Notes: generated by a model from the sequence alone, not told the origin. A DNA stretch of 64,000 nucleotides from Cladorhizidae sp. MBARI D1340-BT2 (GCA_028752905.1 JAQNBH010000014.1:18769250-18833249), one strand, 5' to 3'. Shown: positions 23,177 to 34,426, counted from the stretch's first letter. Program-made: numbers and translations.

Positions 23177-25162
23177 TTATTGAAAAGTACCAAATATTTT
23201 AAGTCTATGTTCAGAGTCGCCAACAAATTCATTTGCTAAGTCTAGCTTATCAGTAATATCCTTATGAGCACGCAAAACCATGAAGTTGTTTAGCCTCTCT
23301 TGACCCATGGTGTTTCTTAGGTAGGTCTTCACATGACGGAGAGCACTGAAGGACCTTTCGGATGTGGAATTTGAGGCTGGCATAATGAGGACAAGTTTAA
23401 GCACAACACAGACCTGAGACAGAAGACCTCGCTGAGCATCTGTAAATGAACAAAAAATACTTCTTGATGGATGTGAATTCTCTTCAGGGAAAAATGAATG
23501 CTTGAATTCTGTTCCAAAGGTTAGCAACTGAGCTTGCAGAGTTTCTGGCTGCAAATTATCTTCATACAATGAAGTGACAAAGACAAATTCAGCTGTGAAA
23601 TCCAAGTTTTCAGATGCTTTCTGTTCAAGATTTCTGTATACTTCATAGCCAGGTTGCTGGAATCTATCCTTCACTGCTAGATCGATAGCTTCAAAATAGT
23701 GCTGTCTATAGATTTCTTTAGGAGACTGATAAAAATAAGCTTCAGCTGTCCCAGATTCATACCTTCTAGGAATCCTATGTTGACGTGGCAACTGGGGTTC
23801 AATATCAAGTGGCTCTGCAATGCTTCTCACCTTTGACCAAAACAAATCGTAAGATTCATCAATTCGTAATGTCTGAAGAGTACGAACTACCATGGCTCCA
23901 ATATGTTGTCCTTCAGCTGCAGATAAACTTTCTCTTGTAAAGATCTACTGAGGTTATCGGTGTGACGCAGCACCATTTCTCCCAACATTGTCCAAAAAAG
24001 AAAATCAAACATCTTCATTTGTGCACGTACTCCTTGTATCCTGGCCTTGTTCTCTGTATCCTTGGCTACTTCAAATGCTTTTCCCCAAGTGTTTAATAGA
24101 GCTGAATAATTGTTGAGGATGCTAAATTGAGAGTCCGCTCGGACTGTCCATCGGGTTGGACATAGGAGTCGAATGCTTGAAGGGTGCCTATCAGTCCTTA
24201 AATCACTCTCTGCTTTCAGCTCACGGAATATGCCATCTCGACGTGGTGAGCGCTTAATCAGCTTAGTGATTTCATGTGTCATTTCCATGGAGGATTTCAT
24301 TACCTTTGACTGCTTCACATAGTCATTAGCAGCCAAATTTAAGGAGTGACAGTAGCAGTGAGGTTCTTCATCCTGGACCCACTTCGCCACACCACTTCTA
24401 GAGCCAACCATAGTGCTACAGCCATCATAGCACTGTCCACGAATAGATAAATTTAGTCGGGTCAAGGTATCTTTAATGACGTAGAAGAGGGTAGCTGAAT
24501 CAAATGGAACAGCATAGAGCCCAATGAACTCTTCATCAACTTCAAAATCATCACCAATATGACGAAATACTATAGATACTTGTTCCTGGTTGGTCACATC
24601 AGTTGTCTCGTCAATCATTACAGCTAGAAATGGTGACTTGTGTAGCCGTTTGGTGATTTCTCTAATAACTGAAACAGCCATCATCTTGATCACAATGAAT
24701 TATGAATTTCATGTGAAATATATTTGTTACTCTTTCTCTTTAACCAATCATGAATCTCACCATCTTCTTCTCCATGATGCTTCAAAAGCTGGATGAGATT
24801 GCTCTCACCATCATCATCATCATCATGCCCCAAAGAGGTAAGCCCTTGTCTAGTCAAGAATTTGATGCAGGACAGAATTTTCAACAGCATCTTCCTATTT
24901 CTCTCCAATTCAATAGCATTCTGCCTTGAGAGATGTGCACCAGTGGCAGGCAAAGTAATAATTGCTTCCAAGTGACACTTGCTCTTCTCGTGCCAATTGA
25001 ACACAGTAGTGGCATCCTTCCAACTATGGAAACCTTTGGAAACCTAAGGAATAATAATTTATGTGATTAATGTGCAACATAGCTAGCTAGCTTGCCATAA
25101 TAGAGCTGTAGTTCCAAACATGTAATTATATTTACTGAACTTACAAAAGCAGGATCTGCCAT
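23177..25162 (-). pseudogene. hAT/ZMYM1-like transposase gene with two frameshifts and a lost 5' end (hAT-2)
   Basis: It reads on the minus strand. A short exon (25162-25145 from ATG; the open frame extends upstream to about 25200) ends at GTAAGT. A 101-bp intron follows, then the main exon from 25043. Joining them rebuilds a TTF-type zinc finger half (MADPAF + VSKGFHSWKDAT, then HEKSKCHLEA). The core follows: RQGLTSLGH; MIDETTDVTNQEQ; GQCYDGCSTMVG; CYCHSLNLAANDY; CPTRWTVRAD; and finally a dimerisation domain (MPASNSTSERSFSALRHVKT). Single-base frameshifts occur near 24695 and near 23890; otherwise the frame is open for about 600 codons, much better kept than hAT-1. No terminal inverted repeats were found, so it may be a decayed domesticated gene or a damaged element. 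Its N-terminus is cut by the element starting at 25203. Confidence 0.9.
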
Positions 25163-25202
25163 AGTGCTGGTTTTATTCTTCTTCTCCAAGAACAGTGAGT
25201 CC

Positions 25203-25445
25203 CAGAGTTGCCAACCGTCCCGGAATGGCCGGGACAGTCACACACACACAAAAAAATTGTCTCCTCCAGATGTCCTTTAATCAATACTATGAACTTTGAT
25301 GGCTGAAGCATTGACACTTCAGCAATCCGGTGACTTGAGCAGTCCCGGTGTTGTCCTTGTCCCGGAAATGTCCCGGTGTCGTACCAAATCCTTCCCGTTG
25401 CCAAATTTGTCCTCTTTGACCTACAGCGCATGCGTCAACACGGAT
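25203..25445 (+). mobile_element. Terminal fragment of the CCCGG-rich hAT family (hAT-3)
   Basis: It begins CAGAGTTGCCAACCGTCCCG and continues with short CCCGG-containing repeats. The same terminus occurs at 30462 (inverted) and 35394. A CAG start with subterminal short repeats is typical of hAT ends. It abuts the open frame of hAT-2 (LWDSLFLEKKNK) at 25202, so insertion appears to have truncated that gene. Its inner part (CCAAATCCTTCCCGTTGCCA, then ACCTACAGCGCATGCG) recurs inverted at 27060-27147. Confidence 0.8.
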
Positions 25446-26668
25446 TCGCGCGTAGTGGGAATAATATGGCACGTTCTCGAGCTAAATTTTTCCCGCCTGC
25501 TAAATTCTTCCCCGTGCCATATTTATTATCTTCCTCCCCTTTGCACTTAATTGTTTATTGAGCATTATTTCAATTCCAGCATATTTCTGCAGGGTGAATT
25601 TACAATGTAAAAATTTAGAAAACATTTTTAACAAACTTTGATATCGTGAATTCAGACTGATGGAATTATTATATTACCTACTCCTTACCATTAGGTATCT
25701 AAACTAAAATTAGTGGCTAATTAGTAGCTAATGATAAGCATTTATGTATATTAACTAGGGGGATCTGGGGGTATGCTCCCCCAGGAAATTTTACACTCTC
25801 AGAGATCAATTCTTGGGCCTTCTATATAGACCAAAATTGCATGTGTGTCCTGCAGGATAACTGCATAAGCGAGAACTATAACGATTGGTTGATTGAAGTA
25901 GGGCCTCTGTCTGCGCCCTTGATGGGGTGGGTGTAAGAGGAGAATATTCAGAGTCACTCTTCCAAATCAGACTATTTTTGAGACCCAAGCATTTTTATAA
26001 GACCTGATAATTAAAATAGATTAAATTAAAGTTCTTCCTTCTTTCTCATGTAGAAATAAATTCTCTGGTCACATCAACAAGGTCTAGCTTAGCAATGATA
26101 TATTTTCAGTAGCACACAATGATTGAGTTCTGAAGGTAGTCATCCTGAGTAGGTGGTACATCATTGTGAGGGTAACAAGGCTCACCATCATACTCTCCTT
26201 AACCTTCAACAAGATCTTGTGGTGTTTCAAGTCTATTATATATAAGCAAATCAATCAGTTGTATTTGGTTGTATTATTTATCTAACTTAGCCATAATATT
26301 GGGGGCCCTGGGCCCAAGCTGTTGATGATTGGGGGGCCTCGGCCCCCATGGTTTATACTCCCCTGCATATATATCTGGATATTCAGTCGACTATATATAT
26401 TTGACTATTTATATATATATTATATAAGTATTCTTTTCCCAACTTTTAATGCAAAGACCTTTATTAATTATGGCTGATTATATATTATAATATAACTTAA
26501 AATATATATATATATATATATACATGTATATATATACATATAGACACAGCAGTTCACACTAGTTTTTTTATTTTTAGCTCTGTTATCATTTTCGCCCGAA
26601 TTGCTGGCATATCGTTCTGTAAGAAAAAGGAAAATATGCAATTATTATATTTTACAATTACAGATATA
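25446..26668. other. No gene recognised; TA-rich tracts
   Basis: AT-rich sequence with TA tracts near 26395-26425 and 26500-26540, plus short GC-rich palindromes (GGGGGTATGCTCCCCC near 25772 and GGGGCCCTGGGCCC near 26302) that look like eroded element ends. No coding signal was recognised. Confidence 0.45.
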
Positions 26669-26836
26669 CAGTGGAATCTCGAAGAGAGGACAATTTGGGA
26701 TCAGAAAGTTCGTCCCTCGTTGGAGGTTGTTCTCTTTTAGAGGTTTATTAGCATTGCTTAGTAATGAATGGACTCATTTGGGGTCATTTGGTCTGTCCAT
26801 TACTTAGAGGTTGTCCTCTTTTCAGAGGGTCCACTG
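26669..26836. mobile_element. pogo/Tigger-type MITE, 168 bp
   Basis: Begins CAGTGGAATCTCGAAGAGAG and ends with the inverted counterpart (CTCTTTTCAGAGGGTCCACTG, at 26816-26836). CAGTGGA..CTC ends next to TA are characteristic of pogo/Tigger-like Tc1-mariner elements. The left side carries TA; at the right the TA appears changed to TT. There is no coding capacity. Confidence 0.7.
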
Positions 26837-26942
26837 TTTATATATAATAATATAGTAGCTACCTTACCTGTGAAAAGGCCATCTTCATGCAACTTCAAAG
26901 TTGATACACAGGTAGACAGATATATATCTGGTAGCAATCAAC

Positions 26943-27147
26943 ATGTGAGTAACGCACGCTAGGAGAAATCCAGGAGGATAAATTTGGCAAGCACGCTGTG
27001 GAAAGAGAAAATCGGTAGGAGGATAAATTTAGCAAGCACGCTGTCCAAGATAGGAGGATAAATTTAAAGAGAAAACCCGTCTCTGCGCATGCGCTGTAGG
27101 TCAAAGAGGACAAATTTGGCAACGGGAAGGATTTGGCACGACACCGG
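26943..27147 (-). repeat. Degenerate repeats and inverted hAT-3 fragment
   Basis: Two or three copies of GGAGGATAAATTTGGCAAGC with CACGCTGT, followed by an inverted match to 25370-25445 (CGCATGCGCTGTAGGTCAAA, then CAACGGGAAGGATTTGG). At 27147 this fragment is fused to the CGGAATTTACAGCTACGCGC part of the same family in the other orientation, forming the left boundary of the palindrome. Confidence 0.7.
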
Positions 27148-28734
27148 AATTTACAGCTACGCGCACCTTGCGCTTCCACTCGCTTAGATGGCCACTGCTG
27201 TCTCAAGCTTGTTTAGTTTAGTCCTTTAACACTCGTAAAGCAACAAAAACAGGACACTTTTTAGCAGAGAAAAACTTCAGATAAACAATTAATTACGGGT
27301 GTACGAAACAACCTTTGACCTTGTTTCGATTGGAGGTGCGGCACTCACGTGAAACTTCTCAGCACGTTATATGATAATTGCAATCTCAGCAAAATGGTAG
27401 CAAAGAAGCAGAGCCATTTTGACAATAAATGGATCAAAGAATTTCAGGGGATAGGCAAGAGTTTCAAAGGTATAAATAAAAAATATATAATGAAATTGAT
27501 TGACAAAGTAAGTAAGCATGGAATACAGCAAATACAGGGTAAATAATAACAATACAGGGTAAATAATAACATCATGCTTGTTTTCAATGCAATAGTAATG
27601 TCAGTAGTCTTGCCTTCATTTTAGTTCACTTGTATGCCCGATGTACTCTGTGTGCAATCGACTTTGGTGTTACCCATGGTGGCCGTAATGATGTCACATC
27701 TCACCTCGAGCAAGAAACATAAGGATATGTCAAAGGCTGTGCTATCAACTATTCCAATCAACTCTCTCTTCCAACATCAGAGAAGTGATCAAGTAATCGA
27801 AGCAGAGGTCAGGTGGGCTACATTTGTTGCTAAGCAACATATCCTTTCTGTCTAGTGACCATGCAACCAAGCTTTTCGGCAAGATGTTCCCAGACTCTGA
27901 AATTACAAAGAAATTATCTTGTTCCCACACCAAAACCACCGCCATAGTGAAGAAAGCTGTTGCTCCTTACTTCACACAGAGAGTTATGGAGTCAATGTCA
28001 AGTGGTCCATTCTCTTTGATGATTGATGAATCCCATGACAAGAGGGATAAGTCTTGCATAATTCTTTTGAGGCTTCTTGATCCACAGGTAGGTGAAGTAC
28101 GGACGAGATTCTTGGATATGCCTGTTGTGAACATTGATATAGCTACCAACTTGTTTCAAGCCTTGAAGGAGTCACTGACTAAGAATGGGCTCAGCTTTGA
28201 CAATGCAGTGTCTTTCATGTCTGATACCACCAATGTTATGAAAGGAGTGAGGTCAGGTGTGCAGAAGCTGATTAAGGATGAGATCCCAACTTTGTATGAT
28301 GTTGGTTGCATCTGCCATTTGGCTGATTTAACAGTCAAAGCTGGTTTGAAGGTACTCCCAGTGAACATTGACCAGCTGTTCATCGACATATTCTACTACA
28401 GCAAGAGAGCAGCAATTTGTCATCCTATGGTGTTCACTTTTCACCACTGAGCCAGGGGTGATTTTGAAGCATTGCCCCACACGATGGCTCAGCTTGCTGA
28501 AGTGTGTGAATCGTTACCTCAGGAAGTATGATGGTTTGAAGTCATTCTTCTTGTCTTGTGAGGAAGCTGAACAGCTAAGGTCTGTAGCATTCTTTCAAGG
28601 CATGAGAATCCTCTGATGAAACCTCTGTTGTTCTTTTATCTTGACCTCAATGGATCAATTCAACCGCCTCTTCCAGAAATCTACAGAGAATACTACCTCA
28701 CATCTGTATGATGAGATGAACCGGTTAGTTAGGT
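27148..28734 (+). pseudogene. hAT-3 transposase copy a (left arm of palindrome)
   Basis: After a 5' leader (27148-27392) the frame starts MVAKKQSHFDNKW. An intron-like gap beginning at the donor AAAG-GTATAAAT precedes a BED-like finger (CTLCAIDFG in the sister copies), then a helical region (HATKLFGKMFPDSEI), a catalytic-type segment (MIDESHDKRDKS), DNAVSFMSDTTNVMKG, a histidine region (CICHLADLTVKAGL) and HCPTRWLSLLKC. Several frameshifts and a small deletion near 28395 break it. It ends at TSQLYDEMNRLVR, before the C-terminal dimerisation domain, where it is fused to unrelated sequence at about 28735. It is inactive and truncated. Confidence 0.9.
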
Positions 28735-28842
28735 GGCGTATAAAATTAATGGCGAACGGCGCACGCAAATTAGGGGGCGTGGTCGAAAATTCGCGCCGTA
28801 TATAAAATTAATGTTCCGGAATTAACTTGTGCAAGTATGCTG
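28735..28842. repeat. Palindrome centre: copy of the KDM8-like gene's leader sequence
   Basis: This spacer between the two inverted arms contains GCGTATAAAATTAATGGCG, GGGGGCGTGGTCGAAAATTC, GCCGTATATAAAATTAATG and CCGGAATTAACTTGTG. The same block is found after the right arm (30518-30640) and directly upstream of the ATG at 39443, where it forms the presumed promoter of the JmjC-type gene. Confidence 0.85.
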
Positions 28843-30462
28843 AGTATTCTCTGTAGATTTCTGGAAGAGGCGATCCATTGAGGGCAAGATAAAAGAACAG
28901 AGGTTTCGTCAGAGGATTCTCAAGCCTTGAAAGAATGCTACAGACCTTAGCTTCCTCACAAGACAAGAAGAATGACTTCAAACCATCATACTGCATGAGG
29001 TAACGATTCACACACTTCAGAAGCTGAGCCATCGTGTGGGGCAATGCTTCAAAATCACCCCTGGCTCAGTGGTGAAAAGTGAACACCATAGGATGACAAA
29101 TTGCTGCTCTTTTGCTGCTATGGAAGTAGTAGAATATGTCGATGAAGAGCTGGTCAATGTTCACTGGGAGTACCTTCAAACCAGCTTTGACTGTTAAATC
29201 AGCCAAATGGCAGATGCAACCAACATCATACAAAGTTGGGATCTCATCCTTAATCAGCTTCTGCACACCTGATCTCACTTCTTTCATAACATTGGTGGTA
29301 TCAGGCATGAAAGACACTGCATTGTCAAAGCTGAGCCCATTCTTAGTCAGTGACTCCTTCAAGGCTTGAAACAAGTTGGTAGCTATATCAATGTTCACAA
29401 CAGGCATATCCAAGAATCTCGTCCGTACTTCACCTATATACATGTGGATCAAGAAGCCTCAAAAGAATTATGCAAGACTTATCCCTCTTGTCATGGGATT
29501 CATCAATCATCAAAGAGAATGGACCACTTGACATTGACTCCATAACTCTCTGTGTGAAGTAAGGAGCAAGAGCTTTCTTCACTATGGCGGTGGTTTTGGT
29601 GTGGGAACAGGATAATTTCTTTGCAATTTCAGAGTCTGGGAACATCTTGCTGAAAAGCTTGGTGGCATGGTCACTAGACAGAAAGGATATGTTGTGCTTA
29701 GCAACAAATGTAGCCCACCTGACCTCTGCTTCGATTACTTGATCACTTCTCTGATGCTGGAAGAGAGAGGTGATTGGAATAGTTGATAGCACAGCCTTTG
29801 ACATATCCTTATGTTTCTTGCTCTTGAGGTGAGATGTGACATCATTACGGCCACCATGGGTAACACCAAAGTCGATTGCACACAGAGTACATCGGGCATA
29901 CAAGTGACCTAAAATGAAGGCAAGACTACTGACATTACTATTGCATTGAACACAAGCAGTACAATGTACCCATGATGTTATTATTTACCCTGTATTTGCT
30001 GTATTCCATGCTTACTTACTTTGTCAATCAATTTCATTTTATATTCTTTATTTATACCTTTGAAACTCTTGCCTATCCCTATCCCCTGAAATTCTTTGAT
30101 CCATTTATTGTCAAAATGGCATTCTCTCCTCTGCTTCTTTCTACACTATATATATAGCCATTTTGATAACGTGCTGCGTGAGTGCCGCACCTCCAATCGA
30201 AACGAGGTCAAAGGTTGTTTCGCACACCCGTAATTGTTTATCTGAAGTTTTTCTCTGCTAAAAAGTGTCCTGTTTTTGTTGCTTTACTAGTGTTAAAGGA
30301 CTAAACTGAACAAGCTTGAGACTGCAGTGGCCATCTAAGCGAGTGGAAGCGCAAGGCGCGCGTAGCTGTAAATTCCGGGACATTTCCTGGACAAGGACAC
30401 CACCAGGACAAGGCTCAAAATTCCGGGACTGTCCCGGCCATCCGGGACGGTTGGCAACTCTG
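28843..30462 (-). pseudogene. hAT-3 transposase copy b (right arm of palindrome)
   Basis: Inverted, nearly identical copy of 27148-28690. From its 5' terminus at 30462 (CAGAGTTGCCAACCGTCCCG) it runs through the leader, a BED-like finger (CTLCAIDFGVTHGGRNDVT, with H-x4-KKHKDM, about 29903-29820), the MIDESHDKRDKS segment (about 29510) and CICHLADLTVKAGL (about 29190), and stops at EIYREYS near 28850. A frame break near 29440, where both frames overlap, and small indels make it non-functional. This arm keeps the CCCGG-rich terminus that the left arm has lost. Confidence 0.9.
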
Positions 30463-30640
30463 GAATACTACCTCACAGCTGTATGATGAGATGAACGGTT
30501 AGTTAGGTCGAAAAATCGCGTATACAATTAATGGCGTGGTCAAGGGAAGGCGCATGCTAATTAGGGGGCGTGGTCGATAATTCGCGCCGTATATAAAATT
30601 AATGTCCCGGAATTAACTTGTGGGAAAATTGGCAAGTATG
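30463..30640 (+). repeat. Third occurrence of the hAT-3/leader junction
   Basis: It reads GAATACTACCTCACAGCTGT (hAT-3 coding tail) into TTAGTTAGGT and then the GCGTATACAATTAATGGCG leader block, ending near GTCCCGGAATTAACTTGTGG. The fusion point is the same as at 28735. Confidence 0.85.
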
Positions 30641-30741
30641 AGTAGTATATGGATAGAATAGTCTATGGCTAGGTGATTGGCTAGATTATCACATGATGTA
30701 TTGTTAGTATATAAAGACTGGGCCAACGCGAGTGTAGTGAA

Positions 30742-31383
30742 AGTGTTGCCATTTGGCATCTTAGGATGCCAAATTTCATAATATTGGCATCCTAAAAAAC
30801 GTTTGGCATCCGATTTTTTGGGTTTGGCATCCATAAGAAATTTGGCATAGTATTGGCATCTTTTGAACCTATTTGGCATCAAGAATAATTATTTGGCATC
30901 GTATTGGCATCCTGCATAAACTTATTAGGTTGAAGTAGGGGGGAAAATGCTGAGGCTTAGGAATTGTAATATCTCAGATAAAGTACCCATGTTGGAAGAA
31001 CTTCAGGAACCTACAACAGGACACAGTCATCACAAGATCTGGTCAATTATGGGAGTGAAATTGAACCCCTTGCAATAGAATAAATCATGTGGTATCTAGC
31101 TAACGTACGTCCTAAAATGCTCATATTATAGATTTTCATGGTGTAATATAATTATATATAGTTATATGTGCATCAAAAAGCAGTAATCAAAACTTCCTTC
31201 ATAATTATAGAACTAAAATGTGCCAAATAATATCTTCATTCAGTATTAATGGCAATAAAATACTTGAAAATTGGGGGCAGGGCATGCTCCCCCTCTCCTA
31301 TGCCTATGAATAATTTGGCATAGTATTGGCATCCTCCAGGTTTGAATTTGGCATCCAACTGCTGAAAAGTTCTGGCAACACTG
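30742..31383. mobile_element. Non-autonomous hAT-type element with TTGGCATC subterminal repeats
   Basis: Ends AGTGTTGCCA at the left and TGGCAACACTG at the right are inverted copies (the left first base is changed from C to A). The flanking 5-bp duplication GTGAA lies at 30737-30741 and 31384-31388. At least ten TTGGCATC or GGATGCCAA motifs cluster just inside both ends, the arrangement expected for transposase-binding subterminal repeats. It has no coding capacity. The length is 642 bp. Confidence 0.85.
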
Positions 31384-31652
31384 GTGAAAGCAATGTATGT
31401 AAGAGGTTCTATTCAAGGTCTGTAGTATCTAACTATGTATATATATTTGGCGAGTGCTACAGGGTGAGGGTCAGGATCTTCAGGAGTGGAAGATCGTCTG
31501 GACTCACATAAGTCTAGATGGAGCGTCTGGTGGGAAGCTAGGGCTCTCATATCACAGAGGAGTTACCCTAGTAGCTTGGGGATCGCTACTGGTTATTATT
31601 ATTATTAGGCGAGGTAGGAAGACCTTTAGCCAGGAGAGGCTAATTTCCCCGA

Positions 31653-31920
31653 CATAACACACAATCCAAGAATTACAATTGCACAAATCTATTGGGGGGG
31701 GGGGAAATCACTCAGTCCTTCACAACACTAATACCTATGAGTATATTGTTTTAATAATAACCCTTTCAAAATCTACAGGTAAGGGTCTCGCTAATGAGTA
31801 ATGCATGTAACAATAACAATACACTATATAGCAACATAGTTAATAACACACAATCCAAGCATTACAAATGCACAAATCTATTGGGAAAAAATCACTCAGT
31901 CCTTCACAACACTAATACAA
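31653..31920 (+). repeat. Direct repeat pair of about 80 bp
   Basis: ACACACAATCCAAG-ATTACA, then GCACAAATCTATTGGG and ATCACTCAGTCCTTCACAAC, occurs at 31653-31735 and 31843-31920. The DNA between resembles 22330-22440. Its origin is unknown. Confidence 0.8.
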
Positions 31921-32031
31921 TAGTGACAGTATTTTTTTACACATGTTGACATAATATAGTGTCCAGTCAATGGACCGATATTGAAATACTTCTATATAGC
32001 TCAATCCAAATCACAAGAATTACATTTTCTC

Positions 32032-33828
32032 TCAAAATCCTTCATCAAAGAAGTGGCTGAGATATACCAGAGCACTACCAGTCGTTTCTCCAATAATTGC
32101 TATGATGGAAATGATGAGTATGAATGCAAAAAGTTCTACAAGGATGTAGCAACACCCAGCCAAGGTGCAGCACTGGAAAATTTGTCTGGCCCAGGGGTAA
32201 GCTTCTCTATCCCCGTCAATTAAGATCTGTAAGTGGGAATTGGCAAGAAAACAACAAACAACAATACACACTCAGTAACCACCTACATATAGACCGCTTC
32301 TTTAATGGTTGCTATGGCAGTCAGAGACATGAAACAGTGAAAGGACTAAGCAACAGTTTATACAACTCCCCACATTAACATACTTCCCTAGCTTGTGCAC
32401 TAGCTTGTGCACAGAACTACACAAAATACAACACTCTTGTGTCTAATCAACTCCATGTCCTGTGGTTACTACAAGTTCAGTTCCAATGCAATAATAAAAA
32501 CTCTACAATGACAGTAAAATCACAAACATAACATTACAAGCTGTTGCATGTTTAGTACTGAATTACATGTAGCTACGACTTACACAAATTAGAACCTCTT
32601 ACTAAACCTTCAACTTGCACAGAATTAAAGCACTTGTCATCATTTACATAACCAACAACTTGACTTACAATTAACGATGCAATGTTGGCTGGAATGGCAA
32701 AAATAAAGAGGGAGGGGTTACAGAAACTCAGTATCAGCAACATAATGGAGACGGATAAATAGATCCAGTTGTAACTCCGGTAGCCGTACCTTCCATATCT
32801 ACCACCGATCGTGTTCTCCTGAGAAGTAGCATTACCTGTTTGTTGATCAAAATATATATATAGGTATTAGCATAACTAAGATAATTATGATCTACTTGAA
32901 ATTTATTTTGACTATATAGATACTCTAGATCATAATAATGAAGGTTAGACAAAGTAAGTTTCAAGTTTATTATTGAGAAGGCCATTGTAATTTTGTTATG
33001 TTAACTGAGAGTGAGTCATTGTGAACATTATCCCTGCATAATAACAAGTAAAATATTCAAAATCCAAATGTCACTATGGTATTGGTCACTCCCACCACAA
33101 GGTTTATTGAAGTTGGTAGACCTGTAGGGACAAGTTTGAGTAAGCTCGGGCACGGATCAAATTACACTCTAGCTTGTGGTATCGACCCACTCACTTGTTA
33201 TTCAGGCATAGAACTACTCTCTAGCCATAGTTTACTTGGTCATCCAGAAACAACTAATCAGGCAAACTCTAGTTACTTCTGCTTGTAGAGGCTGAAATTA
33301 GTCGGCTATCGCACACAGTAATGCACTGCAGCTCAAGGACCATGTTCTGGTGTAGATTACTAGCCAACCCCAAACCACCGTGACCCTCATGCCATACAGC
33401 TGAAGTACTATGATGTTACAGCCAGCTGATGAAACTAAGATGGAGAAACACAAACAGGGGTAGCTAATTATGGCCAAGAGAAGCAAGACGAGAAAGACAA
33501 TAGAAAGCGGAAGAGAAGAAAGAAAAAAGGTAGGAATGAGCAGAGGATCATAACCTTGAACCATGGGAGGCAAGACTGTGGGGTATAAGTATTCCACAGT
33601 TGTAAAGTGACAAAAAATTGCAGATACTGTTTAGTCAAACCTTGCCCAGCTAATCCCACCCACACCACATGTATCATAATACTAGAAATACAGTGTCAAG
33701 ATTCAAGCAAAACACTATGTTTTGTTACAATAACTTACTCGATAATTGACTTTAATTTCCTCACCTACTAGAAATTTTGTTGCACTGCCACTCACTGAGG
33801 CAAGTCGACTAAATTTTTCGTCGTCCAT
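32032..33828 (-). CDS. CD225/dispanin-like (IFITM-related) two-pass membrane protein
   Basis: Minus-strand model. The start exon is 33828-33765 (ATG, MDDEKFSRLASVSGSATKF, then GTGAGG donor). Middle exons are unresolved. A well-supported exon is 32835-32669 (acceptor AACAG, donor GTAAGT), and the last exon is 32226-32032 (acceptor TTACAG, stop TGA). The last two join in phase 0. Together they give the CD225 layout: a first hydrophobic segment with the family's cysteine-asparagine-proline (SIMLLILSFCNPSLFIFAIP), a short cytosolic loop with GDREAYPWARQIFQCC, and a second membrane helix (LFAFILIISIIAIIG), then a short tail. Dispanins act in membranes, and vertebrate IFITMs restrict membrane fusion; a role here is unknown. 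The N-terminal proline-rich part is only guessed (PPMVQGYDP near 33545). Confidence 0.6.
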
Positions 33829-34426
33829 TCACTAACACTTGCATGCTATATACTCAGTCTTTTTTAAGTACAGTGACCTACAGTAGCTTAGAAGAAAGCT
33901 ACGCAACCAGCAGTGGATCTTGGGAGAGTTGGGAGTCAGAAACTCACTTCAGTTACTTAATTGAGCTTTTTGTACATGCTTTATTGGTTTGCTTTATTGG
34001 TTATAATTACTCTTATTTTGATTTGAAGCTAGAGTTTAGATGCTATACTGGTAATTAGAAGCCACCTGTCCTTGCAAGTATCGTATTGCCATTACCAACT
34101 CCCTCAGTGGGACATTGTCTAAAGTATTGCTGCATGTGAACTATGGTAAGGAGAAAGGGATGCAGGAGTAATACCTATCTTCAAAACACTATGCCTACAT
34201 CTAGACAGCCAGCCATTCTCATGCCTCAGCATAGTTCTAACTACCAAAGTTGATCTAGGTTTAACAATTTCTGGACACACAAAGTTACACTAATAGTATA
34301 TGGGTGGGAGTGAGTGGAAAGTTCACGGTATATCGAAGTTGCATGTTATGCTTGCACCCTTCCCTCCTTCCATTAATCTCCTCCCCTCACTCTATCTTAG
34401 TAAATTCTACCTCCATCCATGACTAC
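33829..34426. promoter_or_regulatory. Intergenic region upstream of the dispanin-like gene; no site recognised
   Basis: It lies between the 3' part of the proline-rich gene and the start of the dispanin-like gene on the same strand. No coding segment is convincing. No TATA box or other core motif stands out. Confidence 0.3.

Noticed and set aside
24590..24796. Plus-strand frames opposite the hAT-2 transposase
   Set aside because: They are shadows of the minus-strand coding sequence, which carries the recognisable motifs.
25203..25445. Possible CpG-island promoter because of repeated CCCGG words
   Set aside because: The same CCCGG-rich sequence starts the hAT-3 copies at 30462 and 35394, so it is a transposon terminus.
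29136..29369. Plus-strand 77-codon frame with a twin at 28389-28156
   Set aside because: Antisense shadow of hAT-3 coding sequence, appearing twice only because the locus is palindromic.
31981..32223. 80-codon plus-strand frame starting MKYFYIAQSKSQ
   Set aside because: It overlaps the last exon of the dispanin-like gene on the other strand, which has the better splice borders and a family match.
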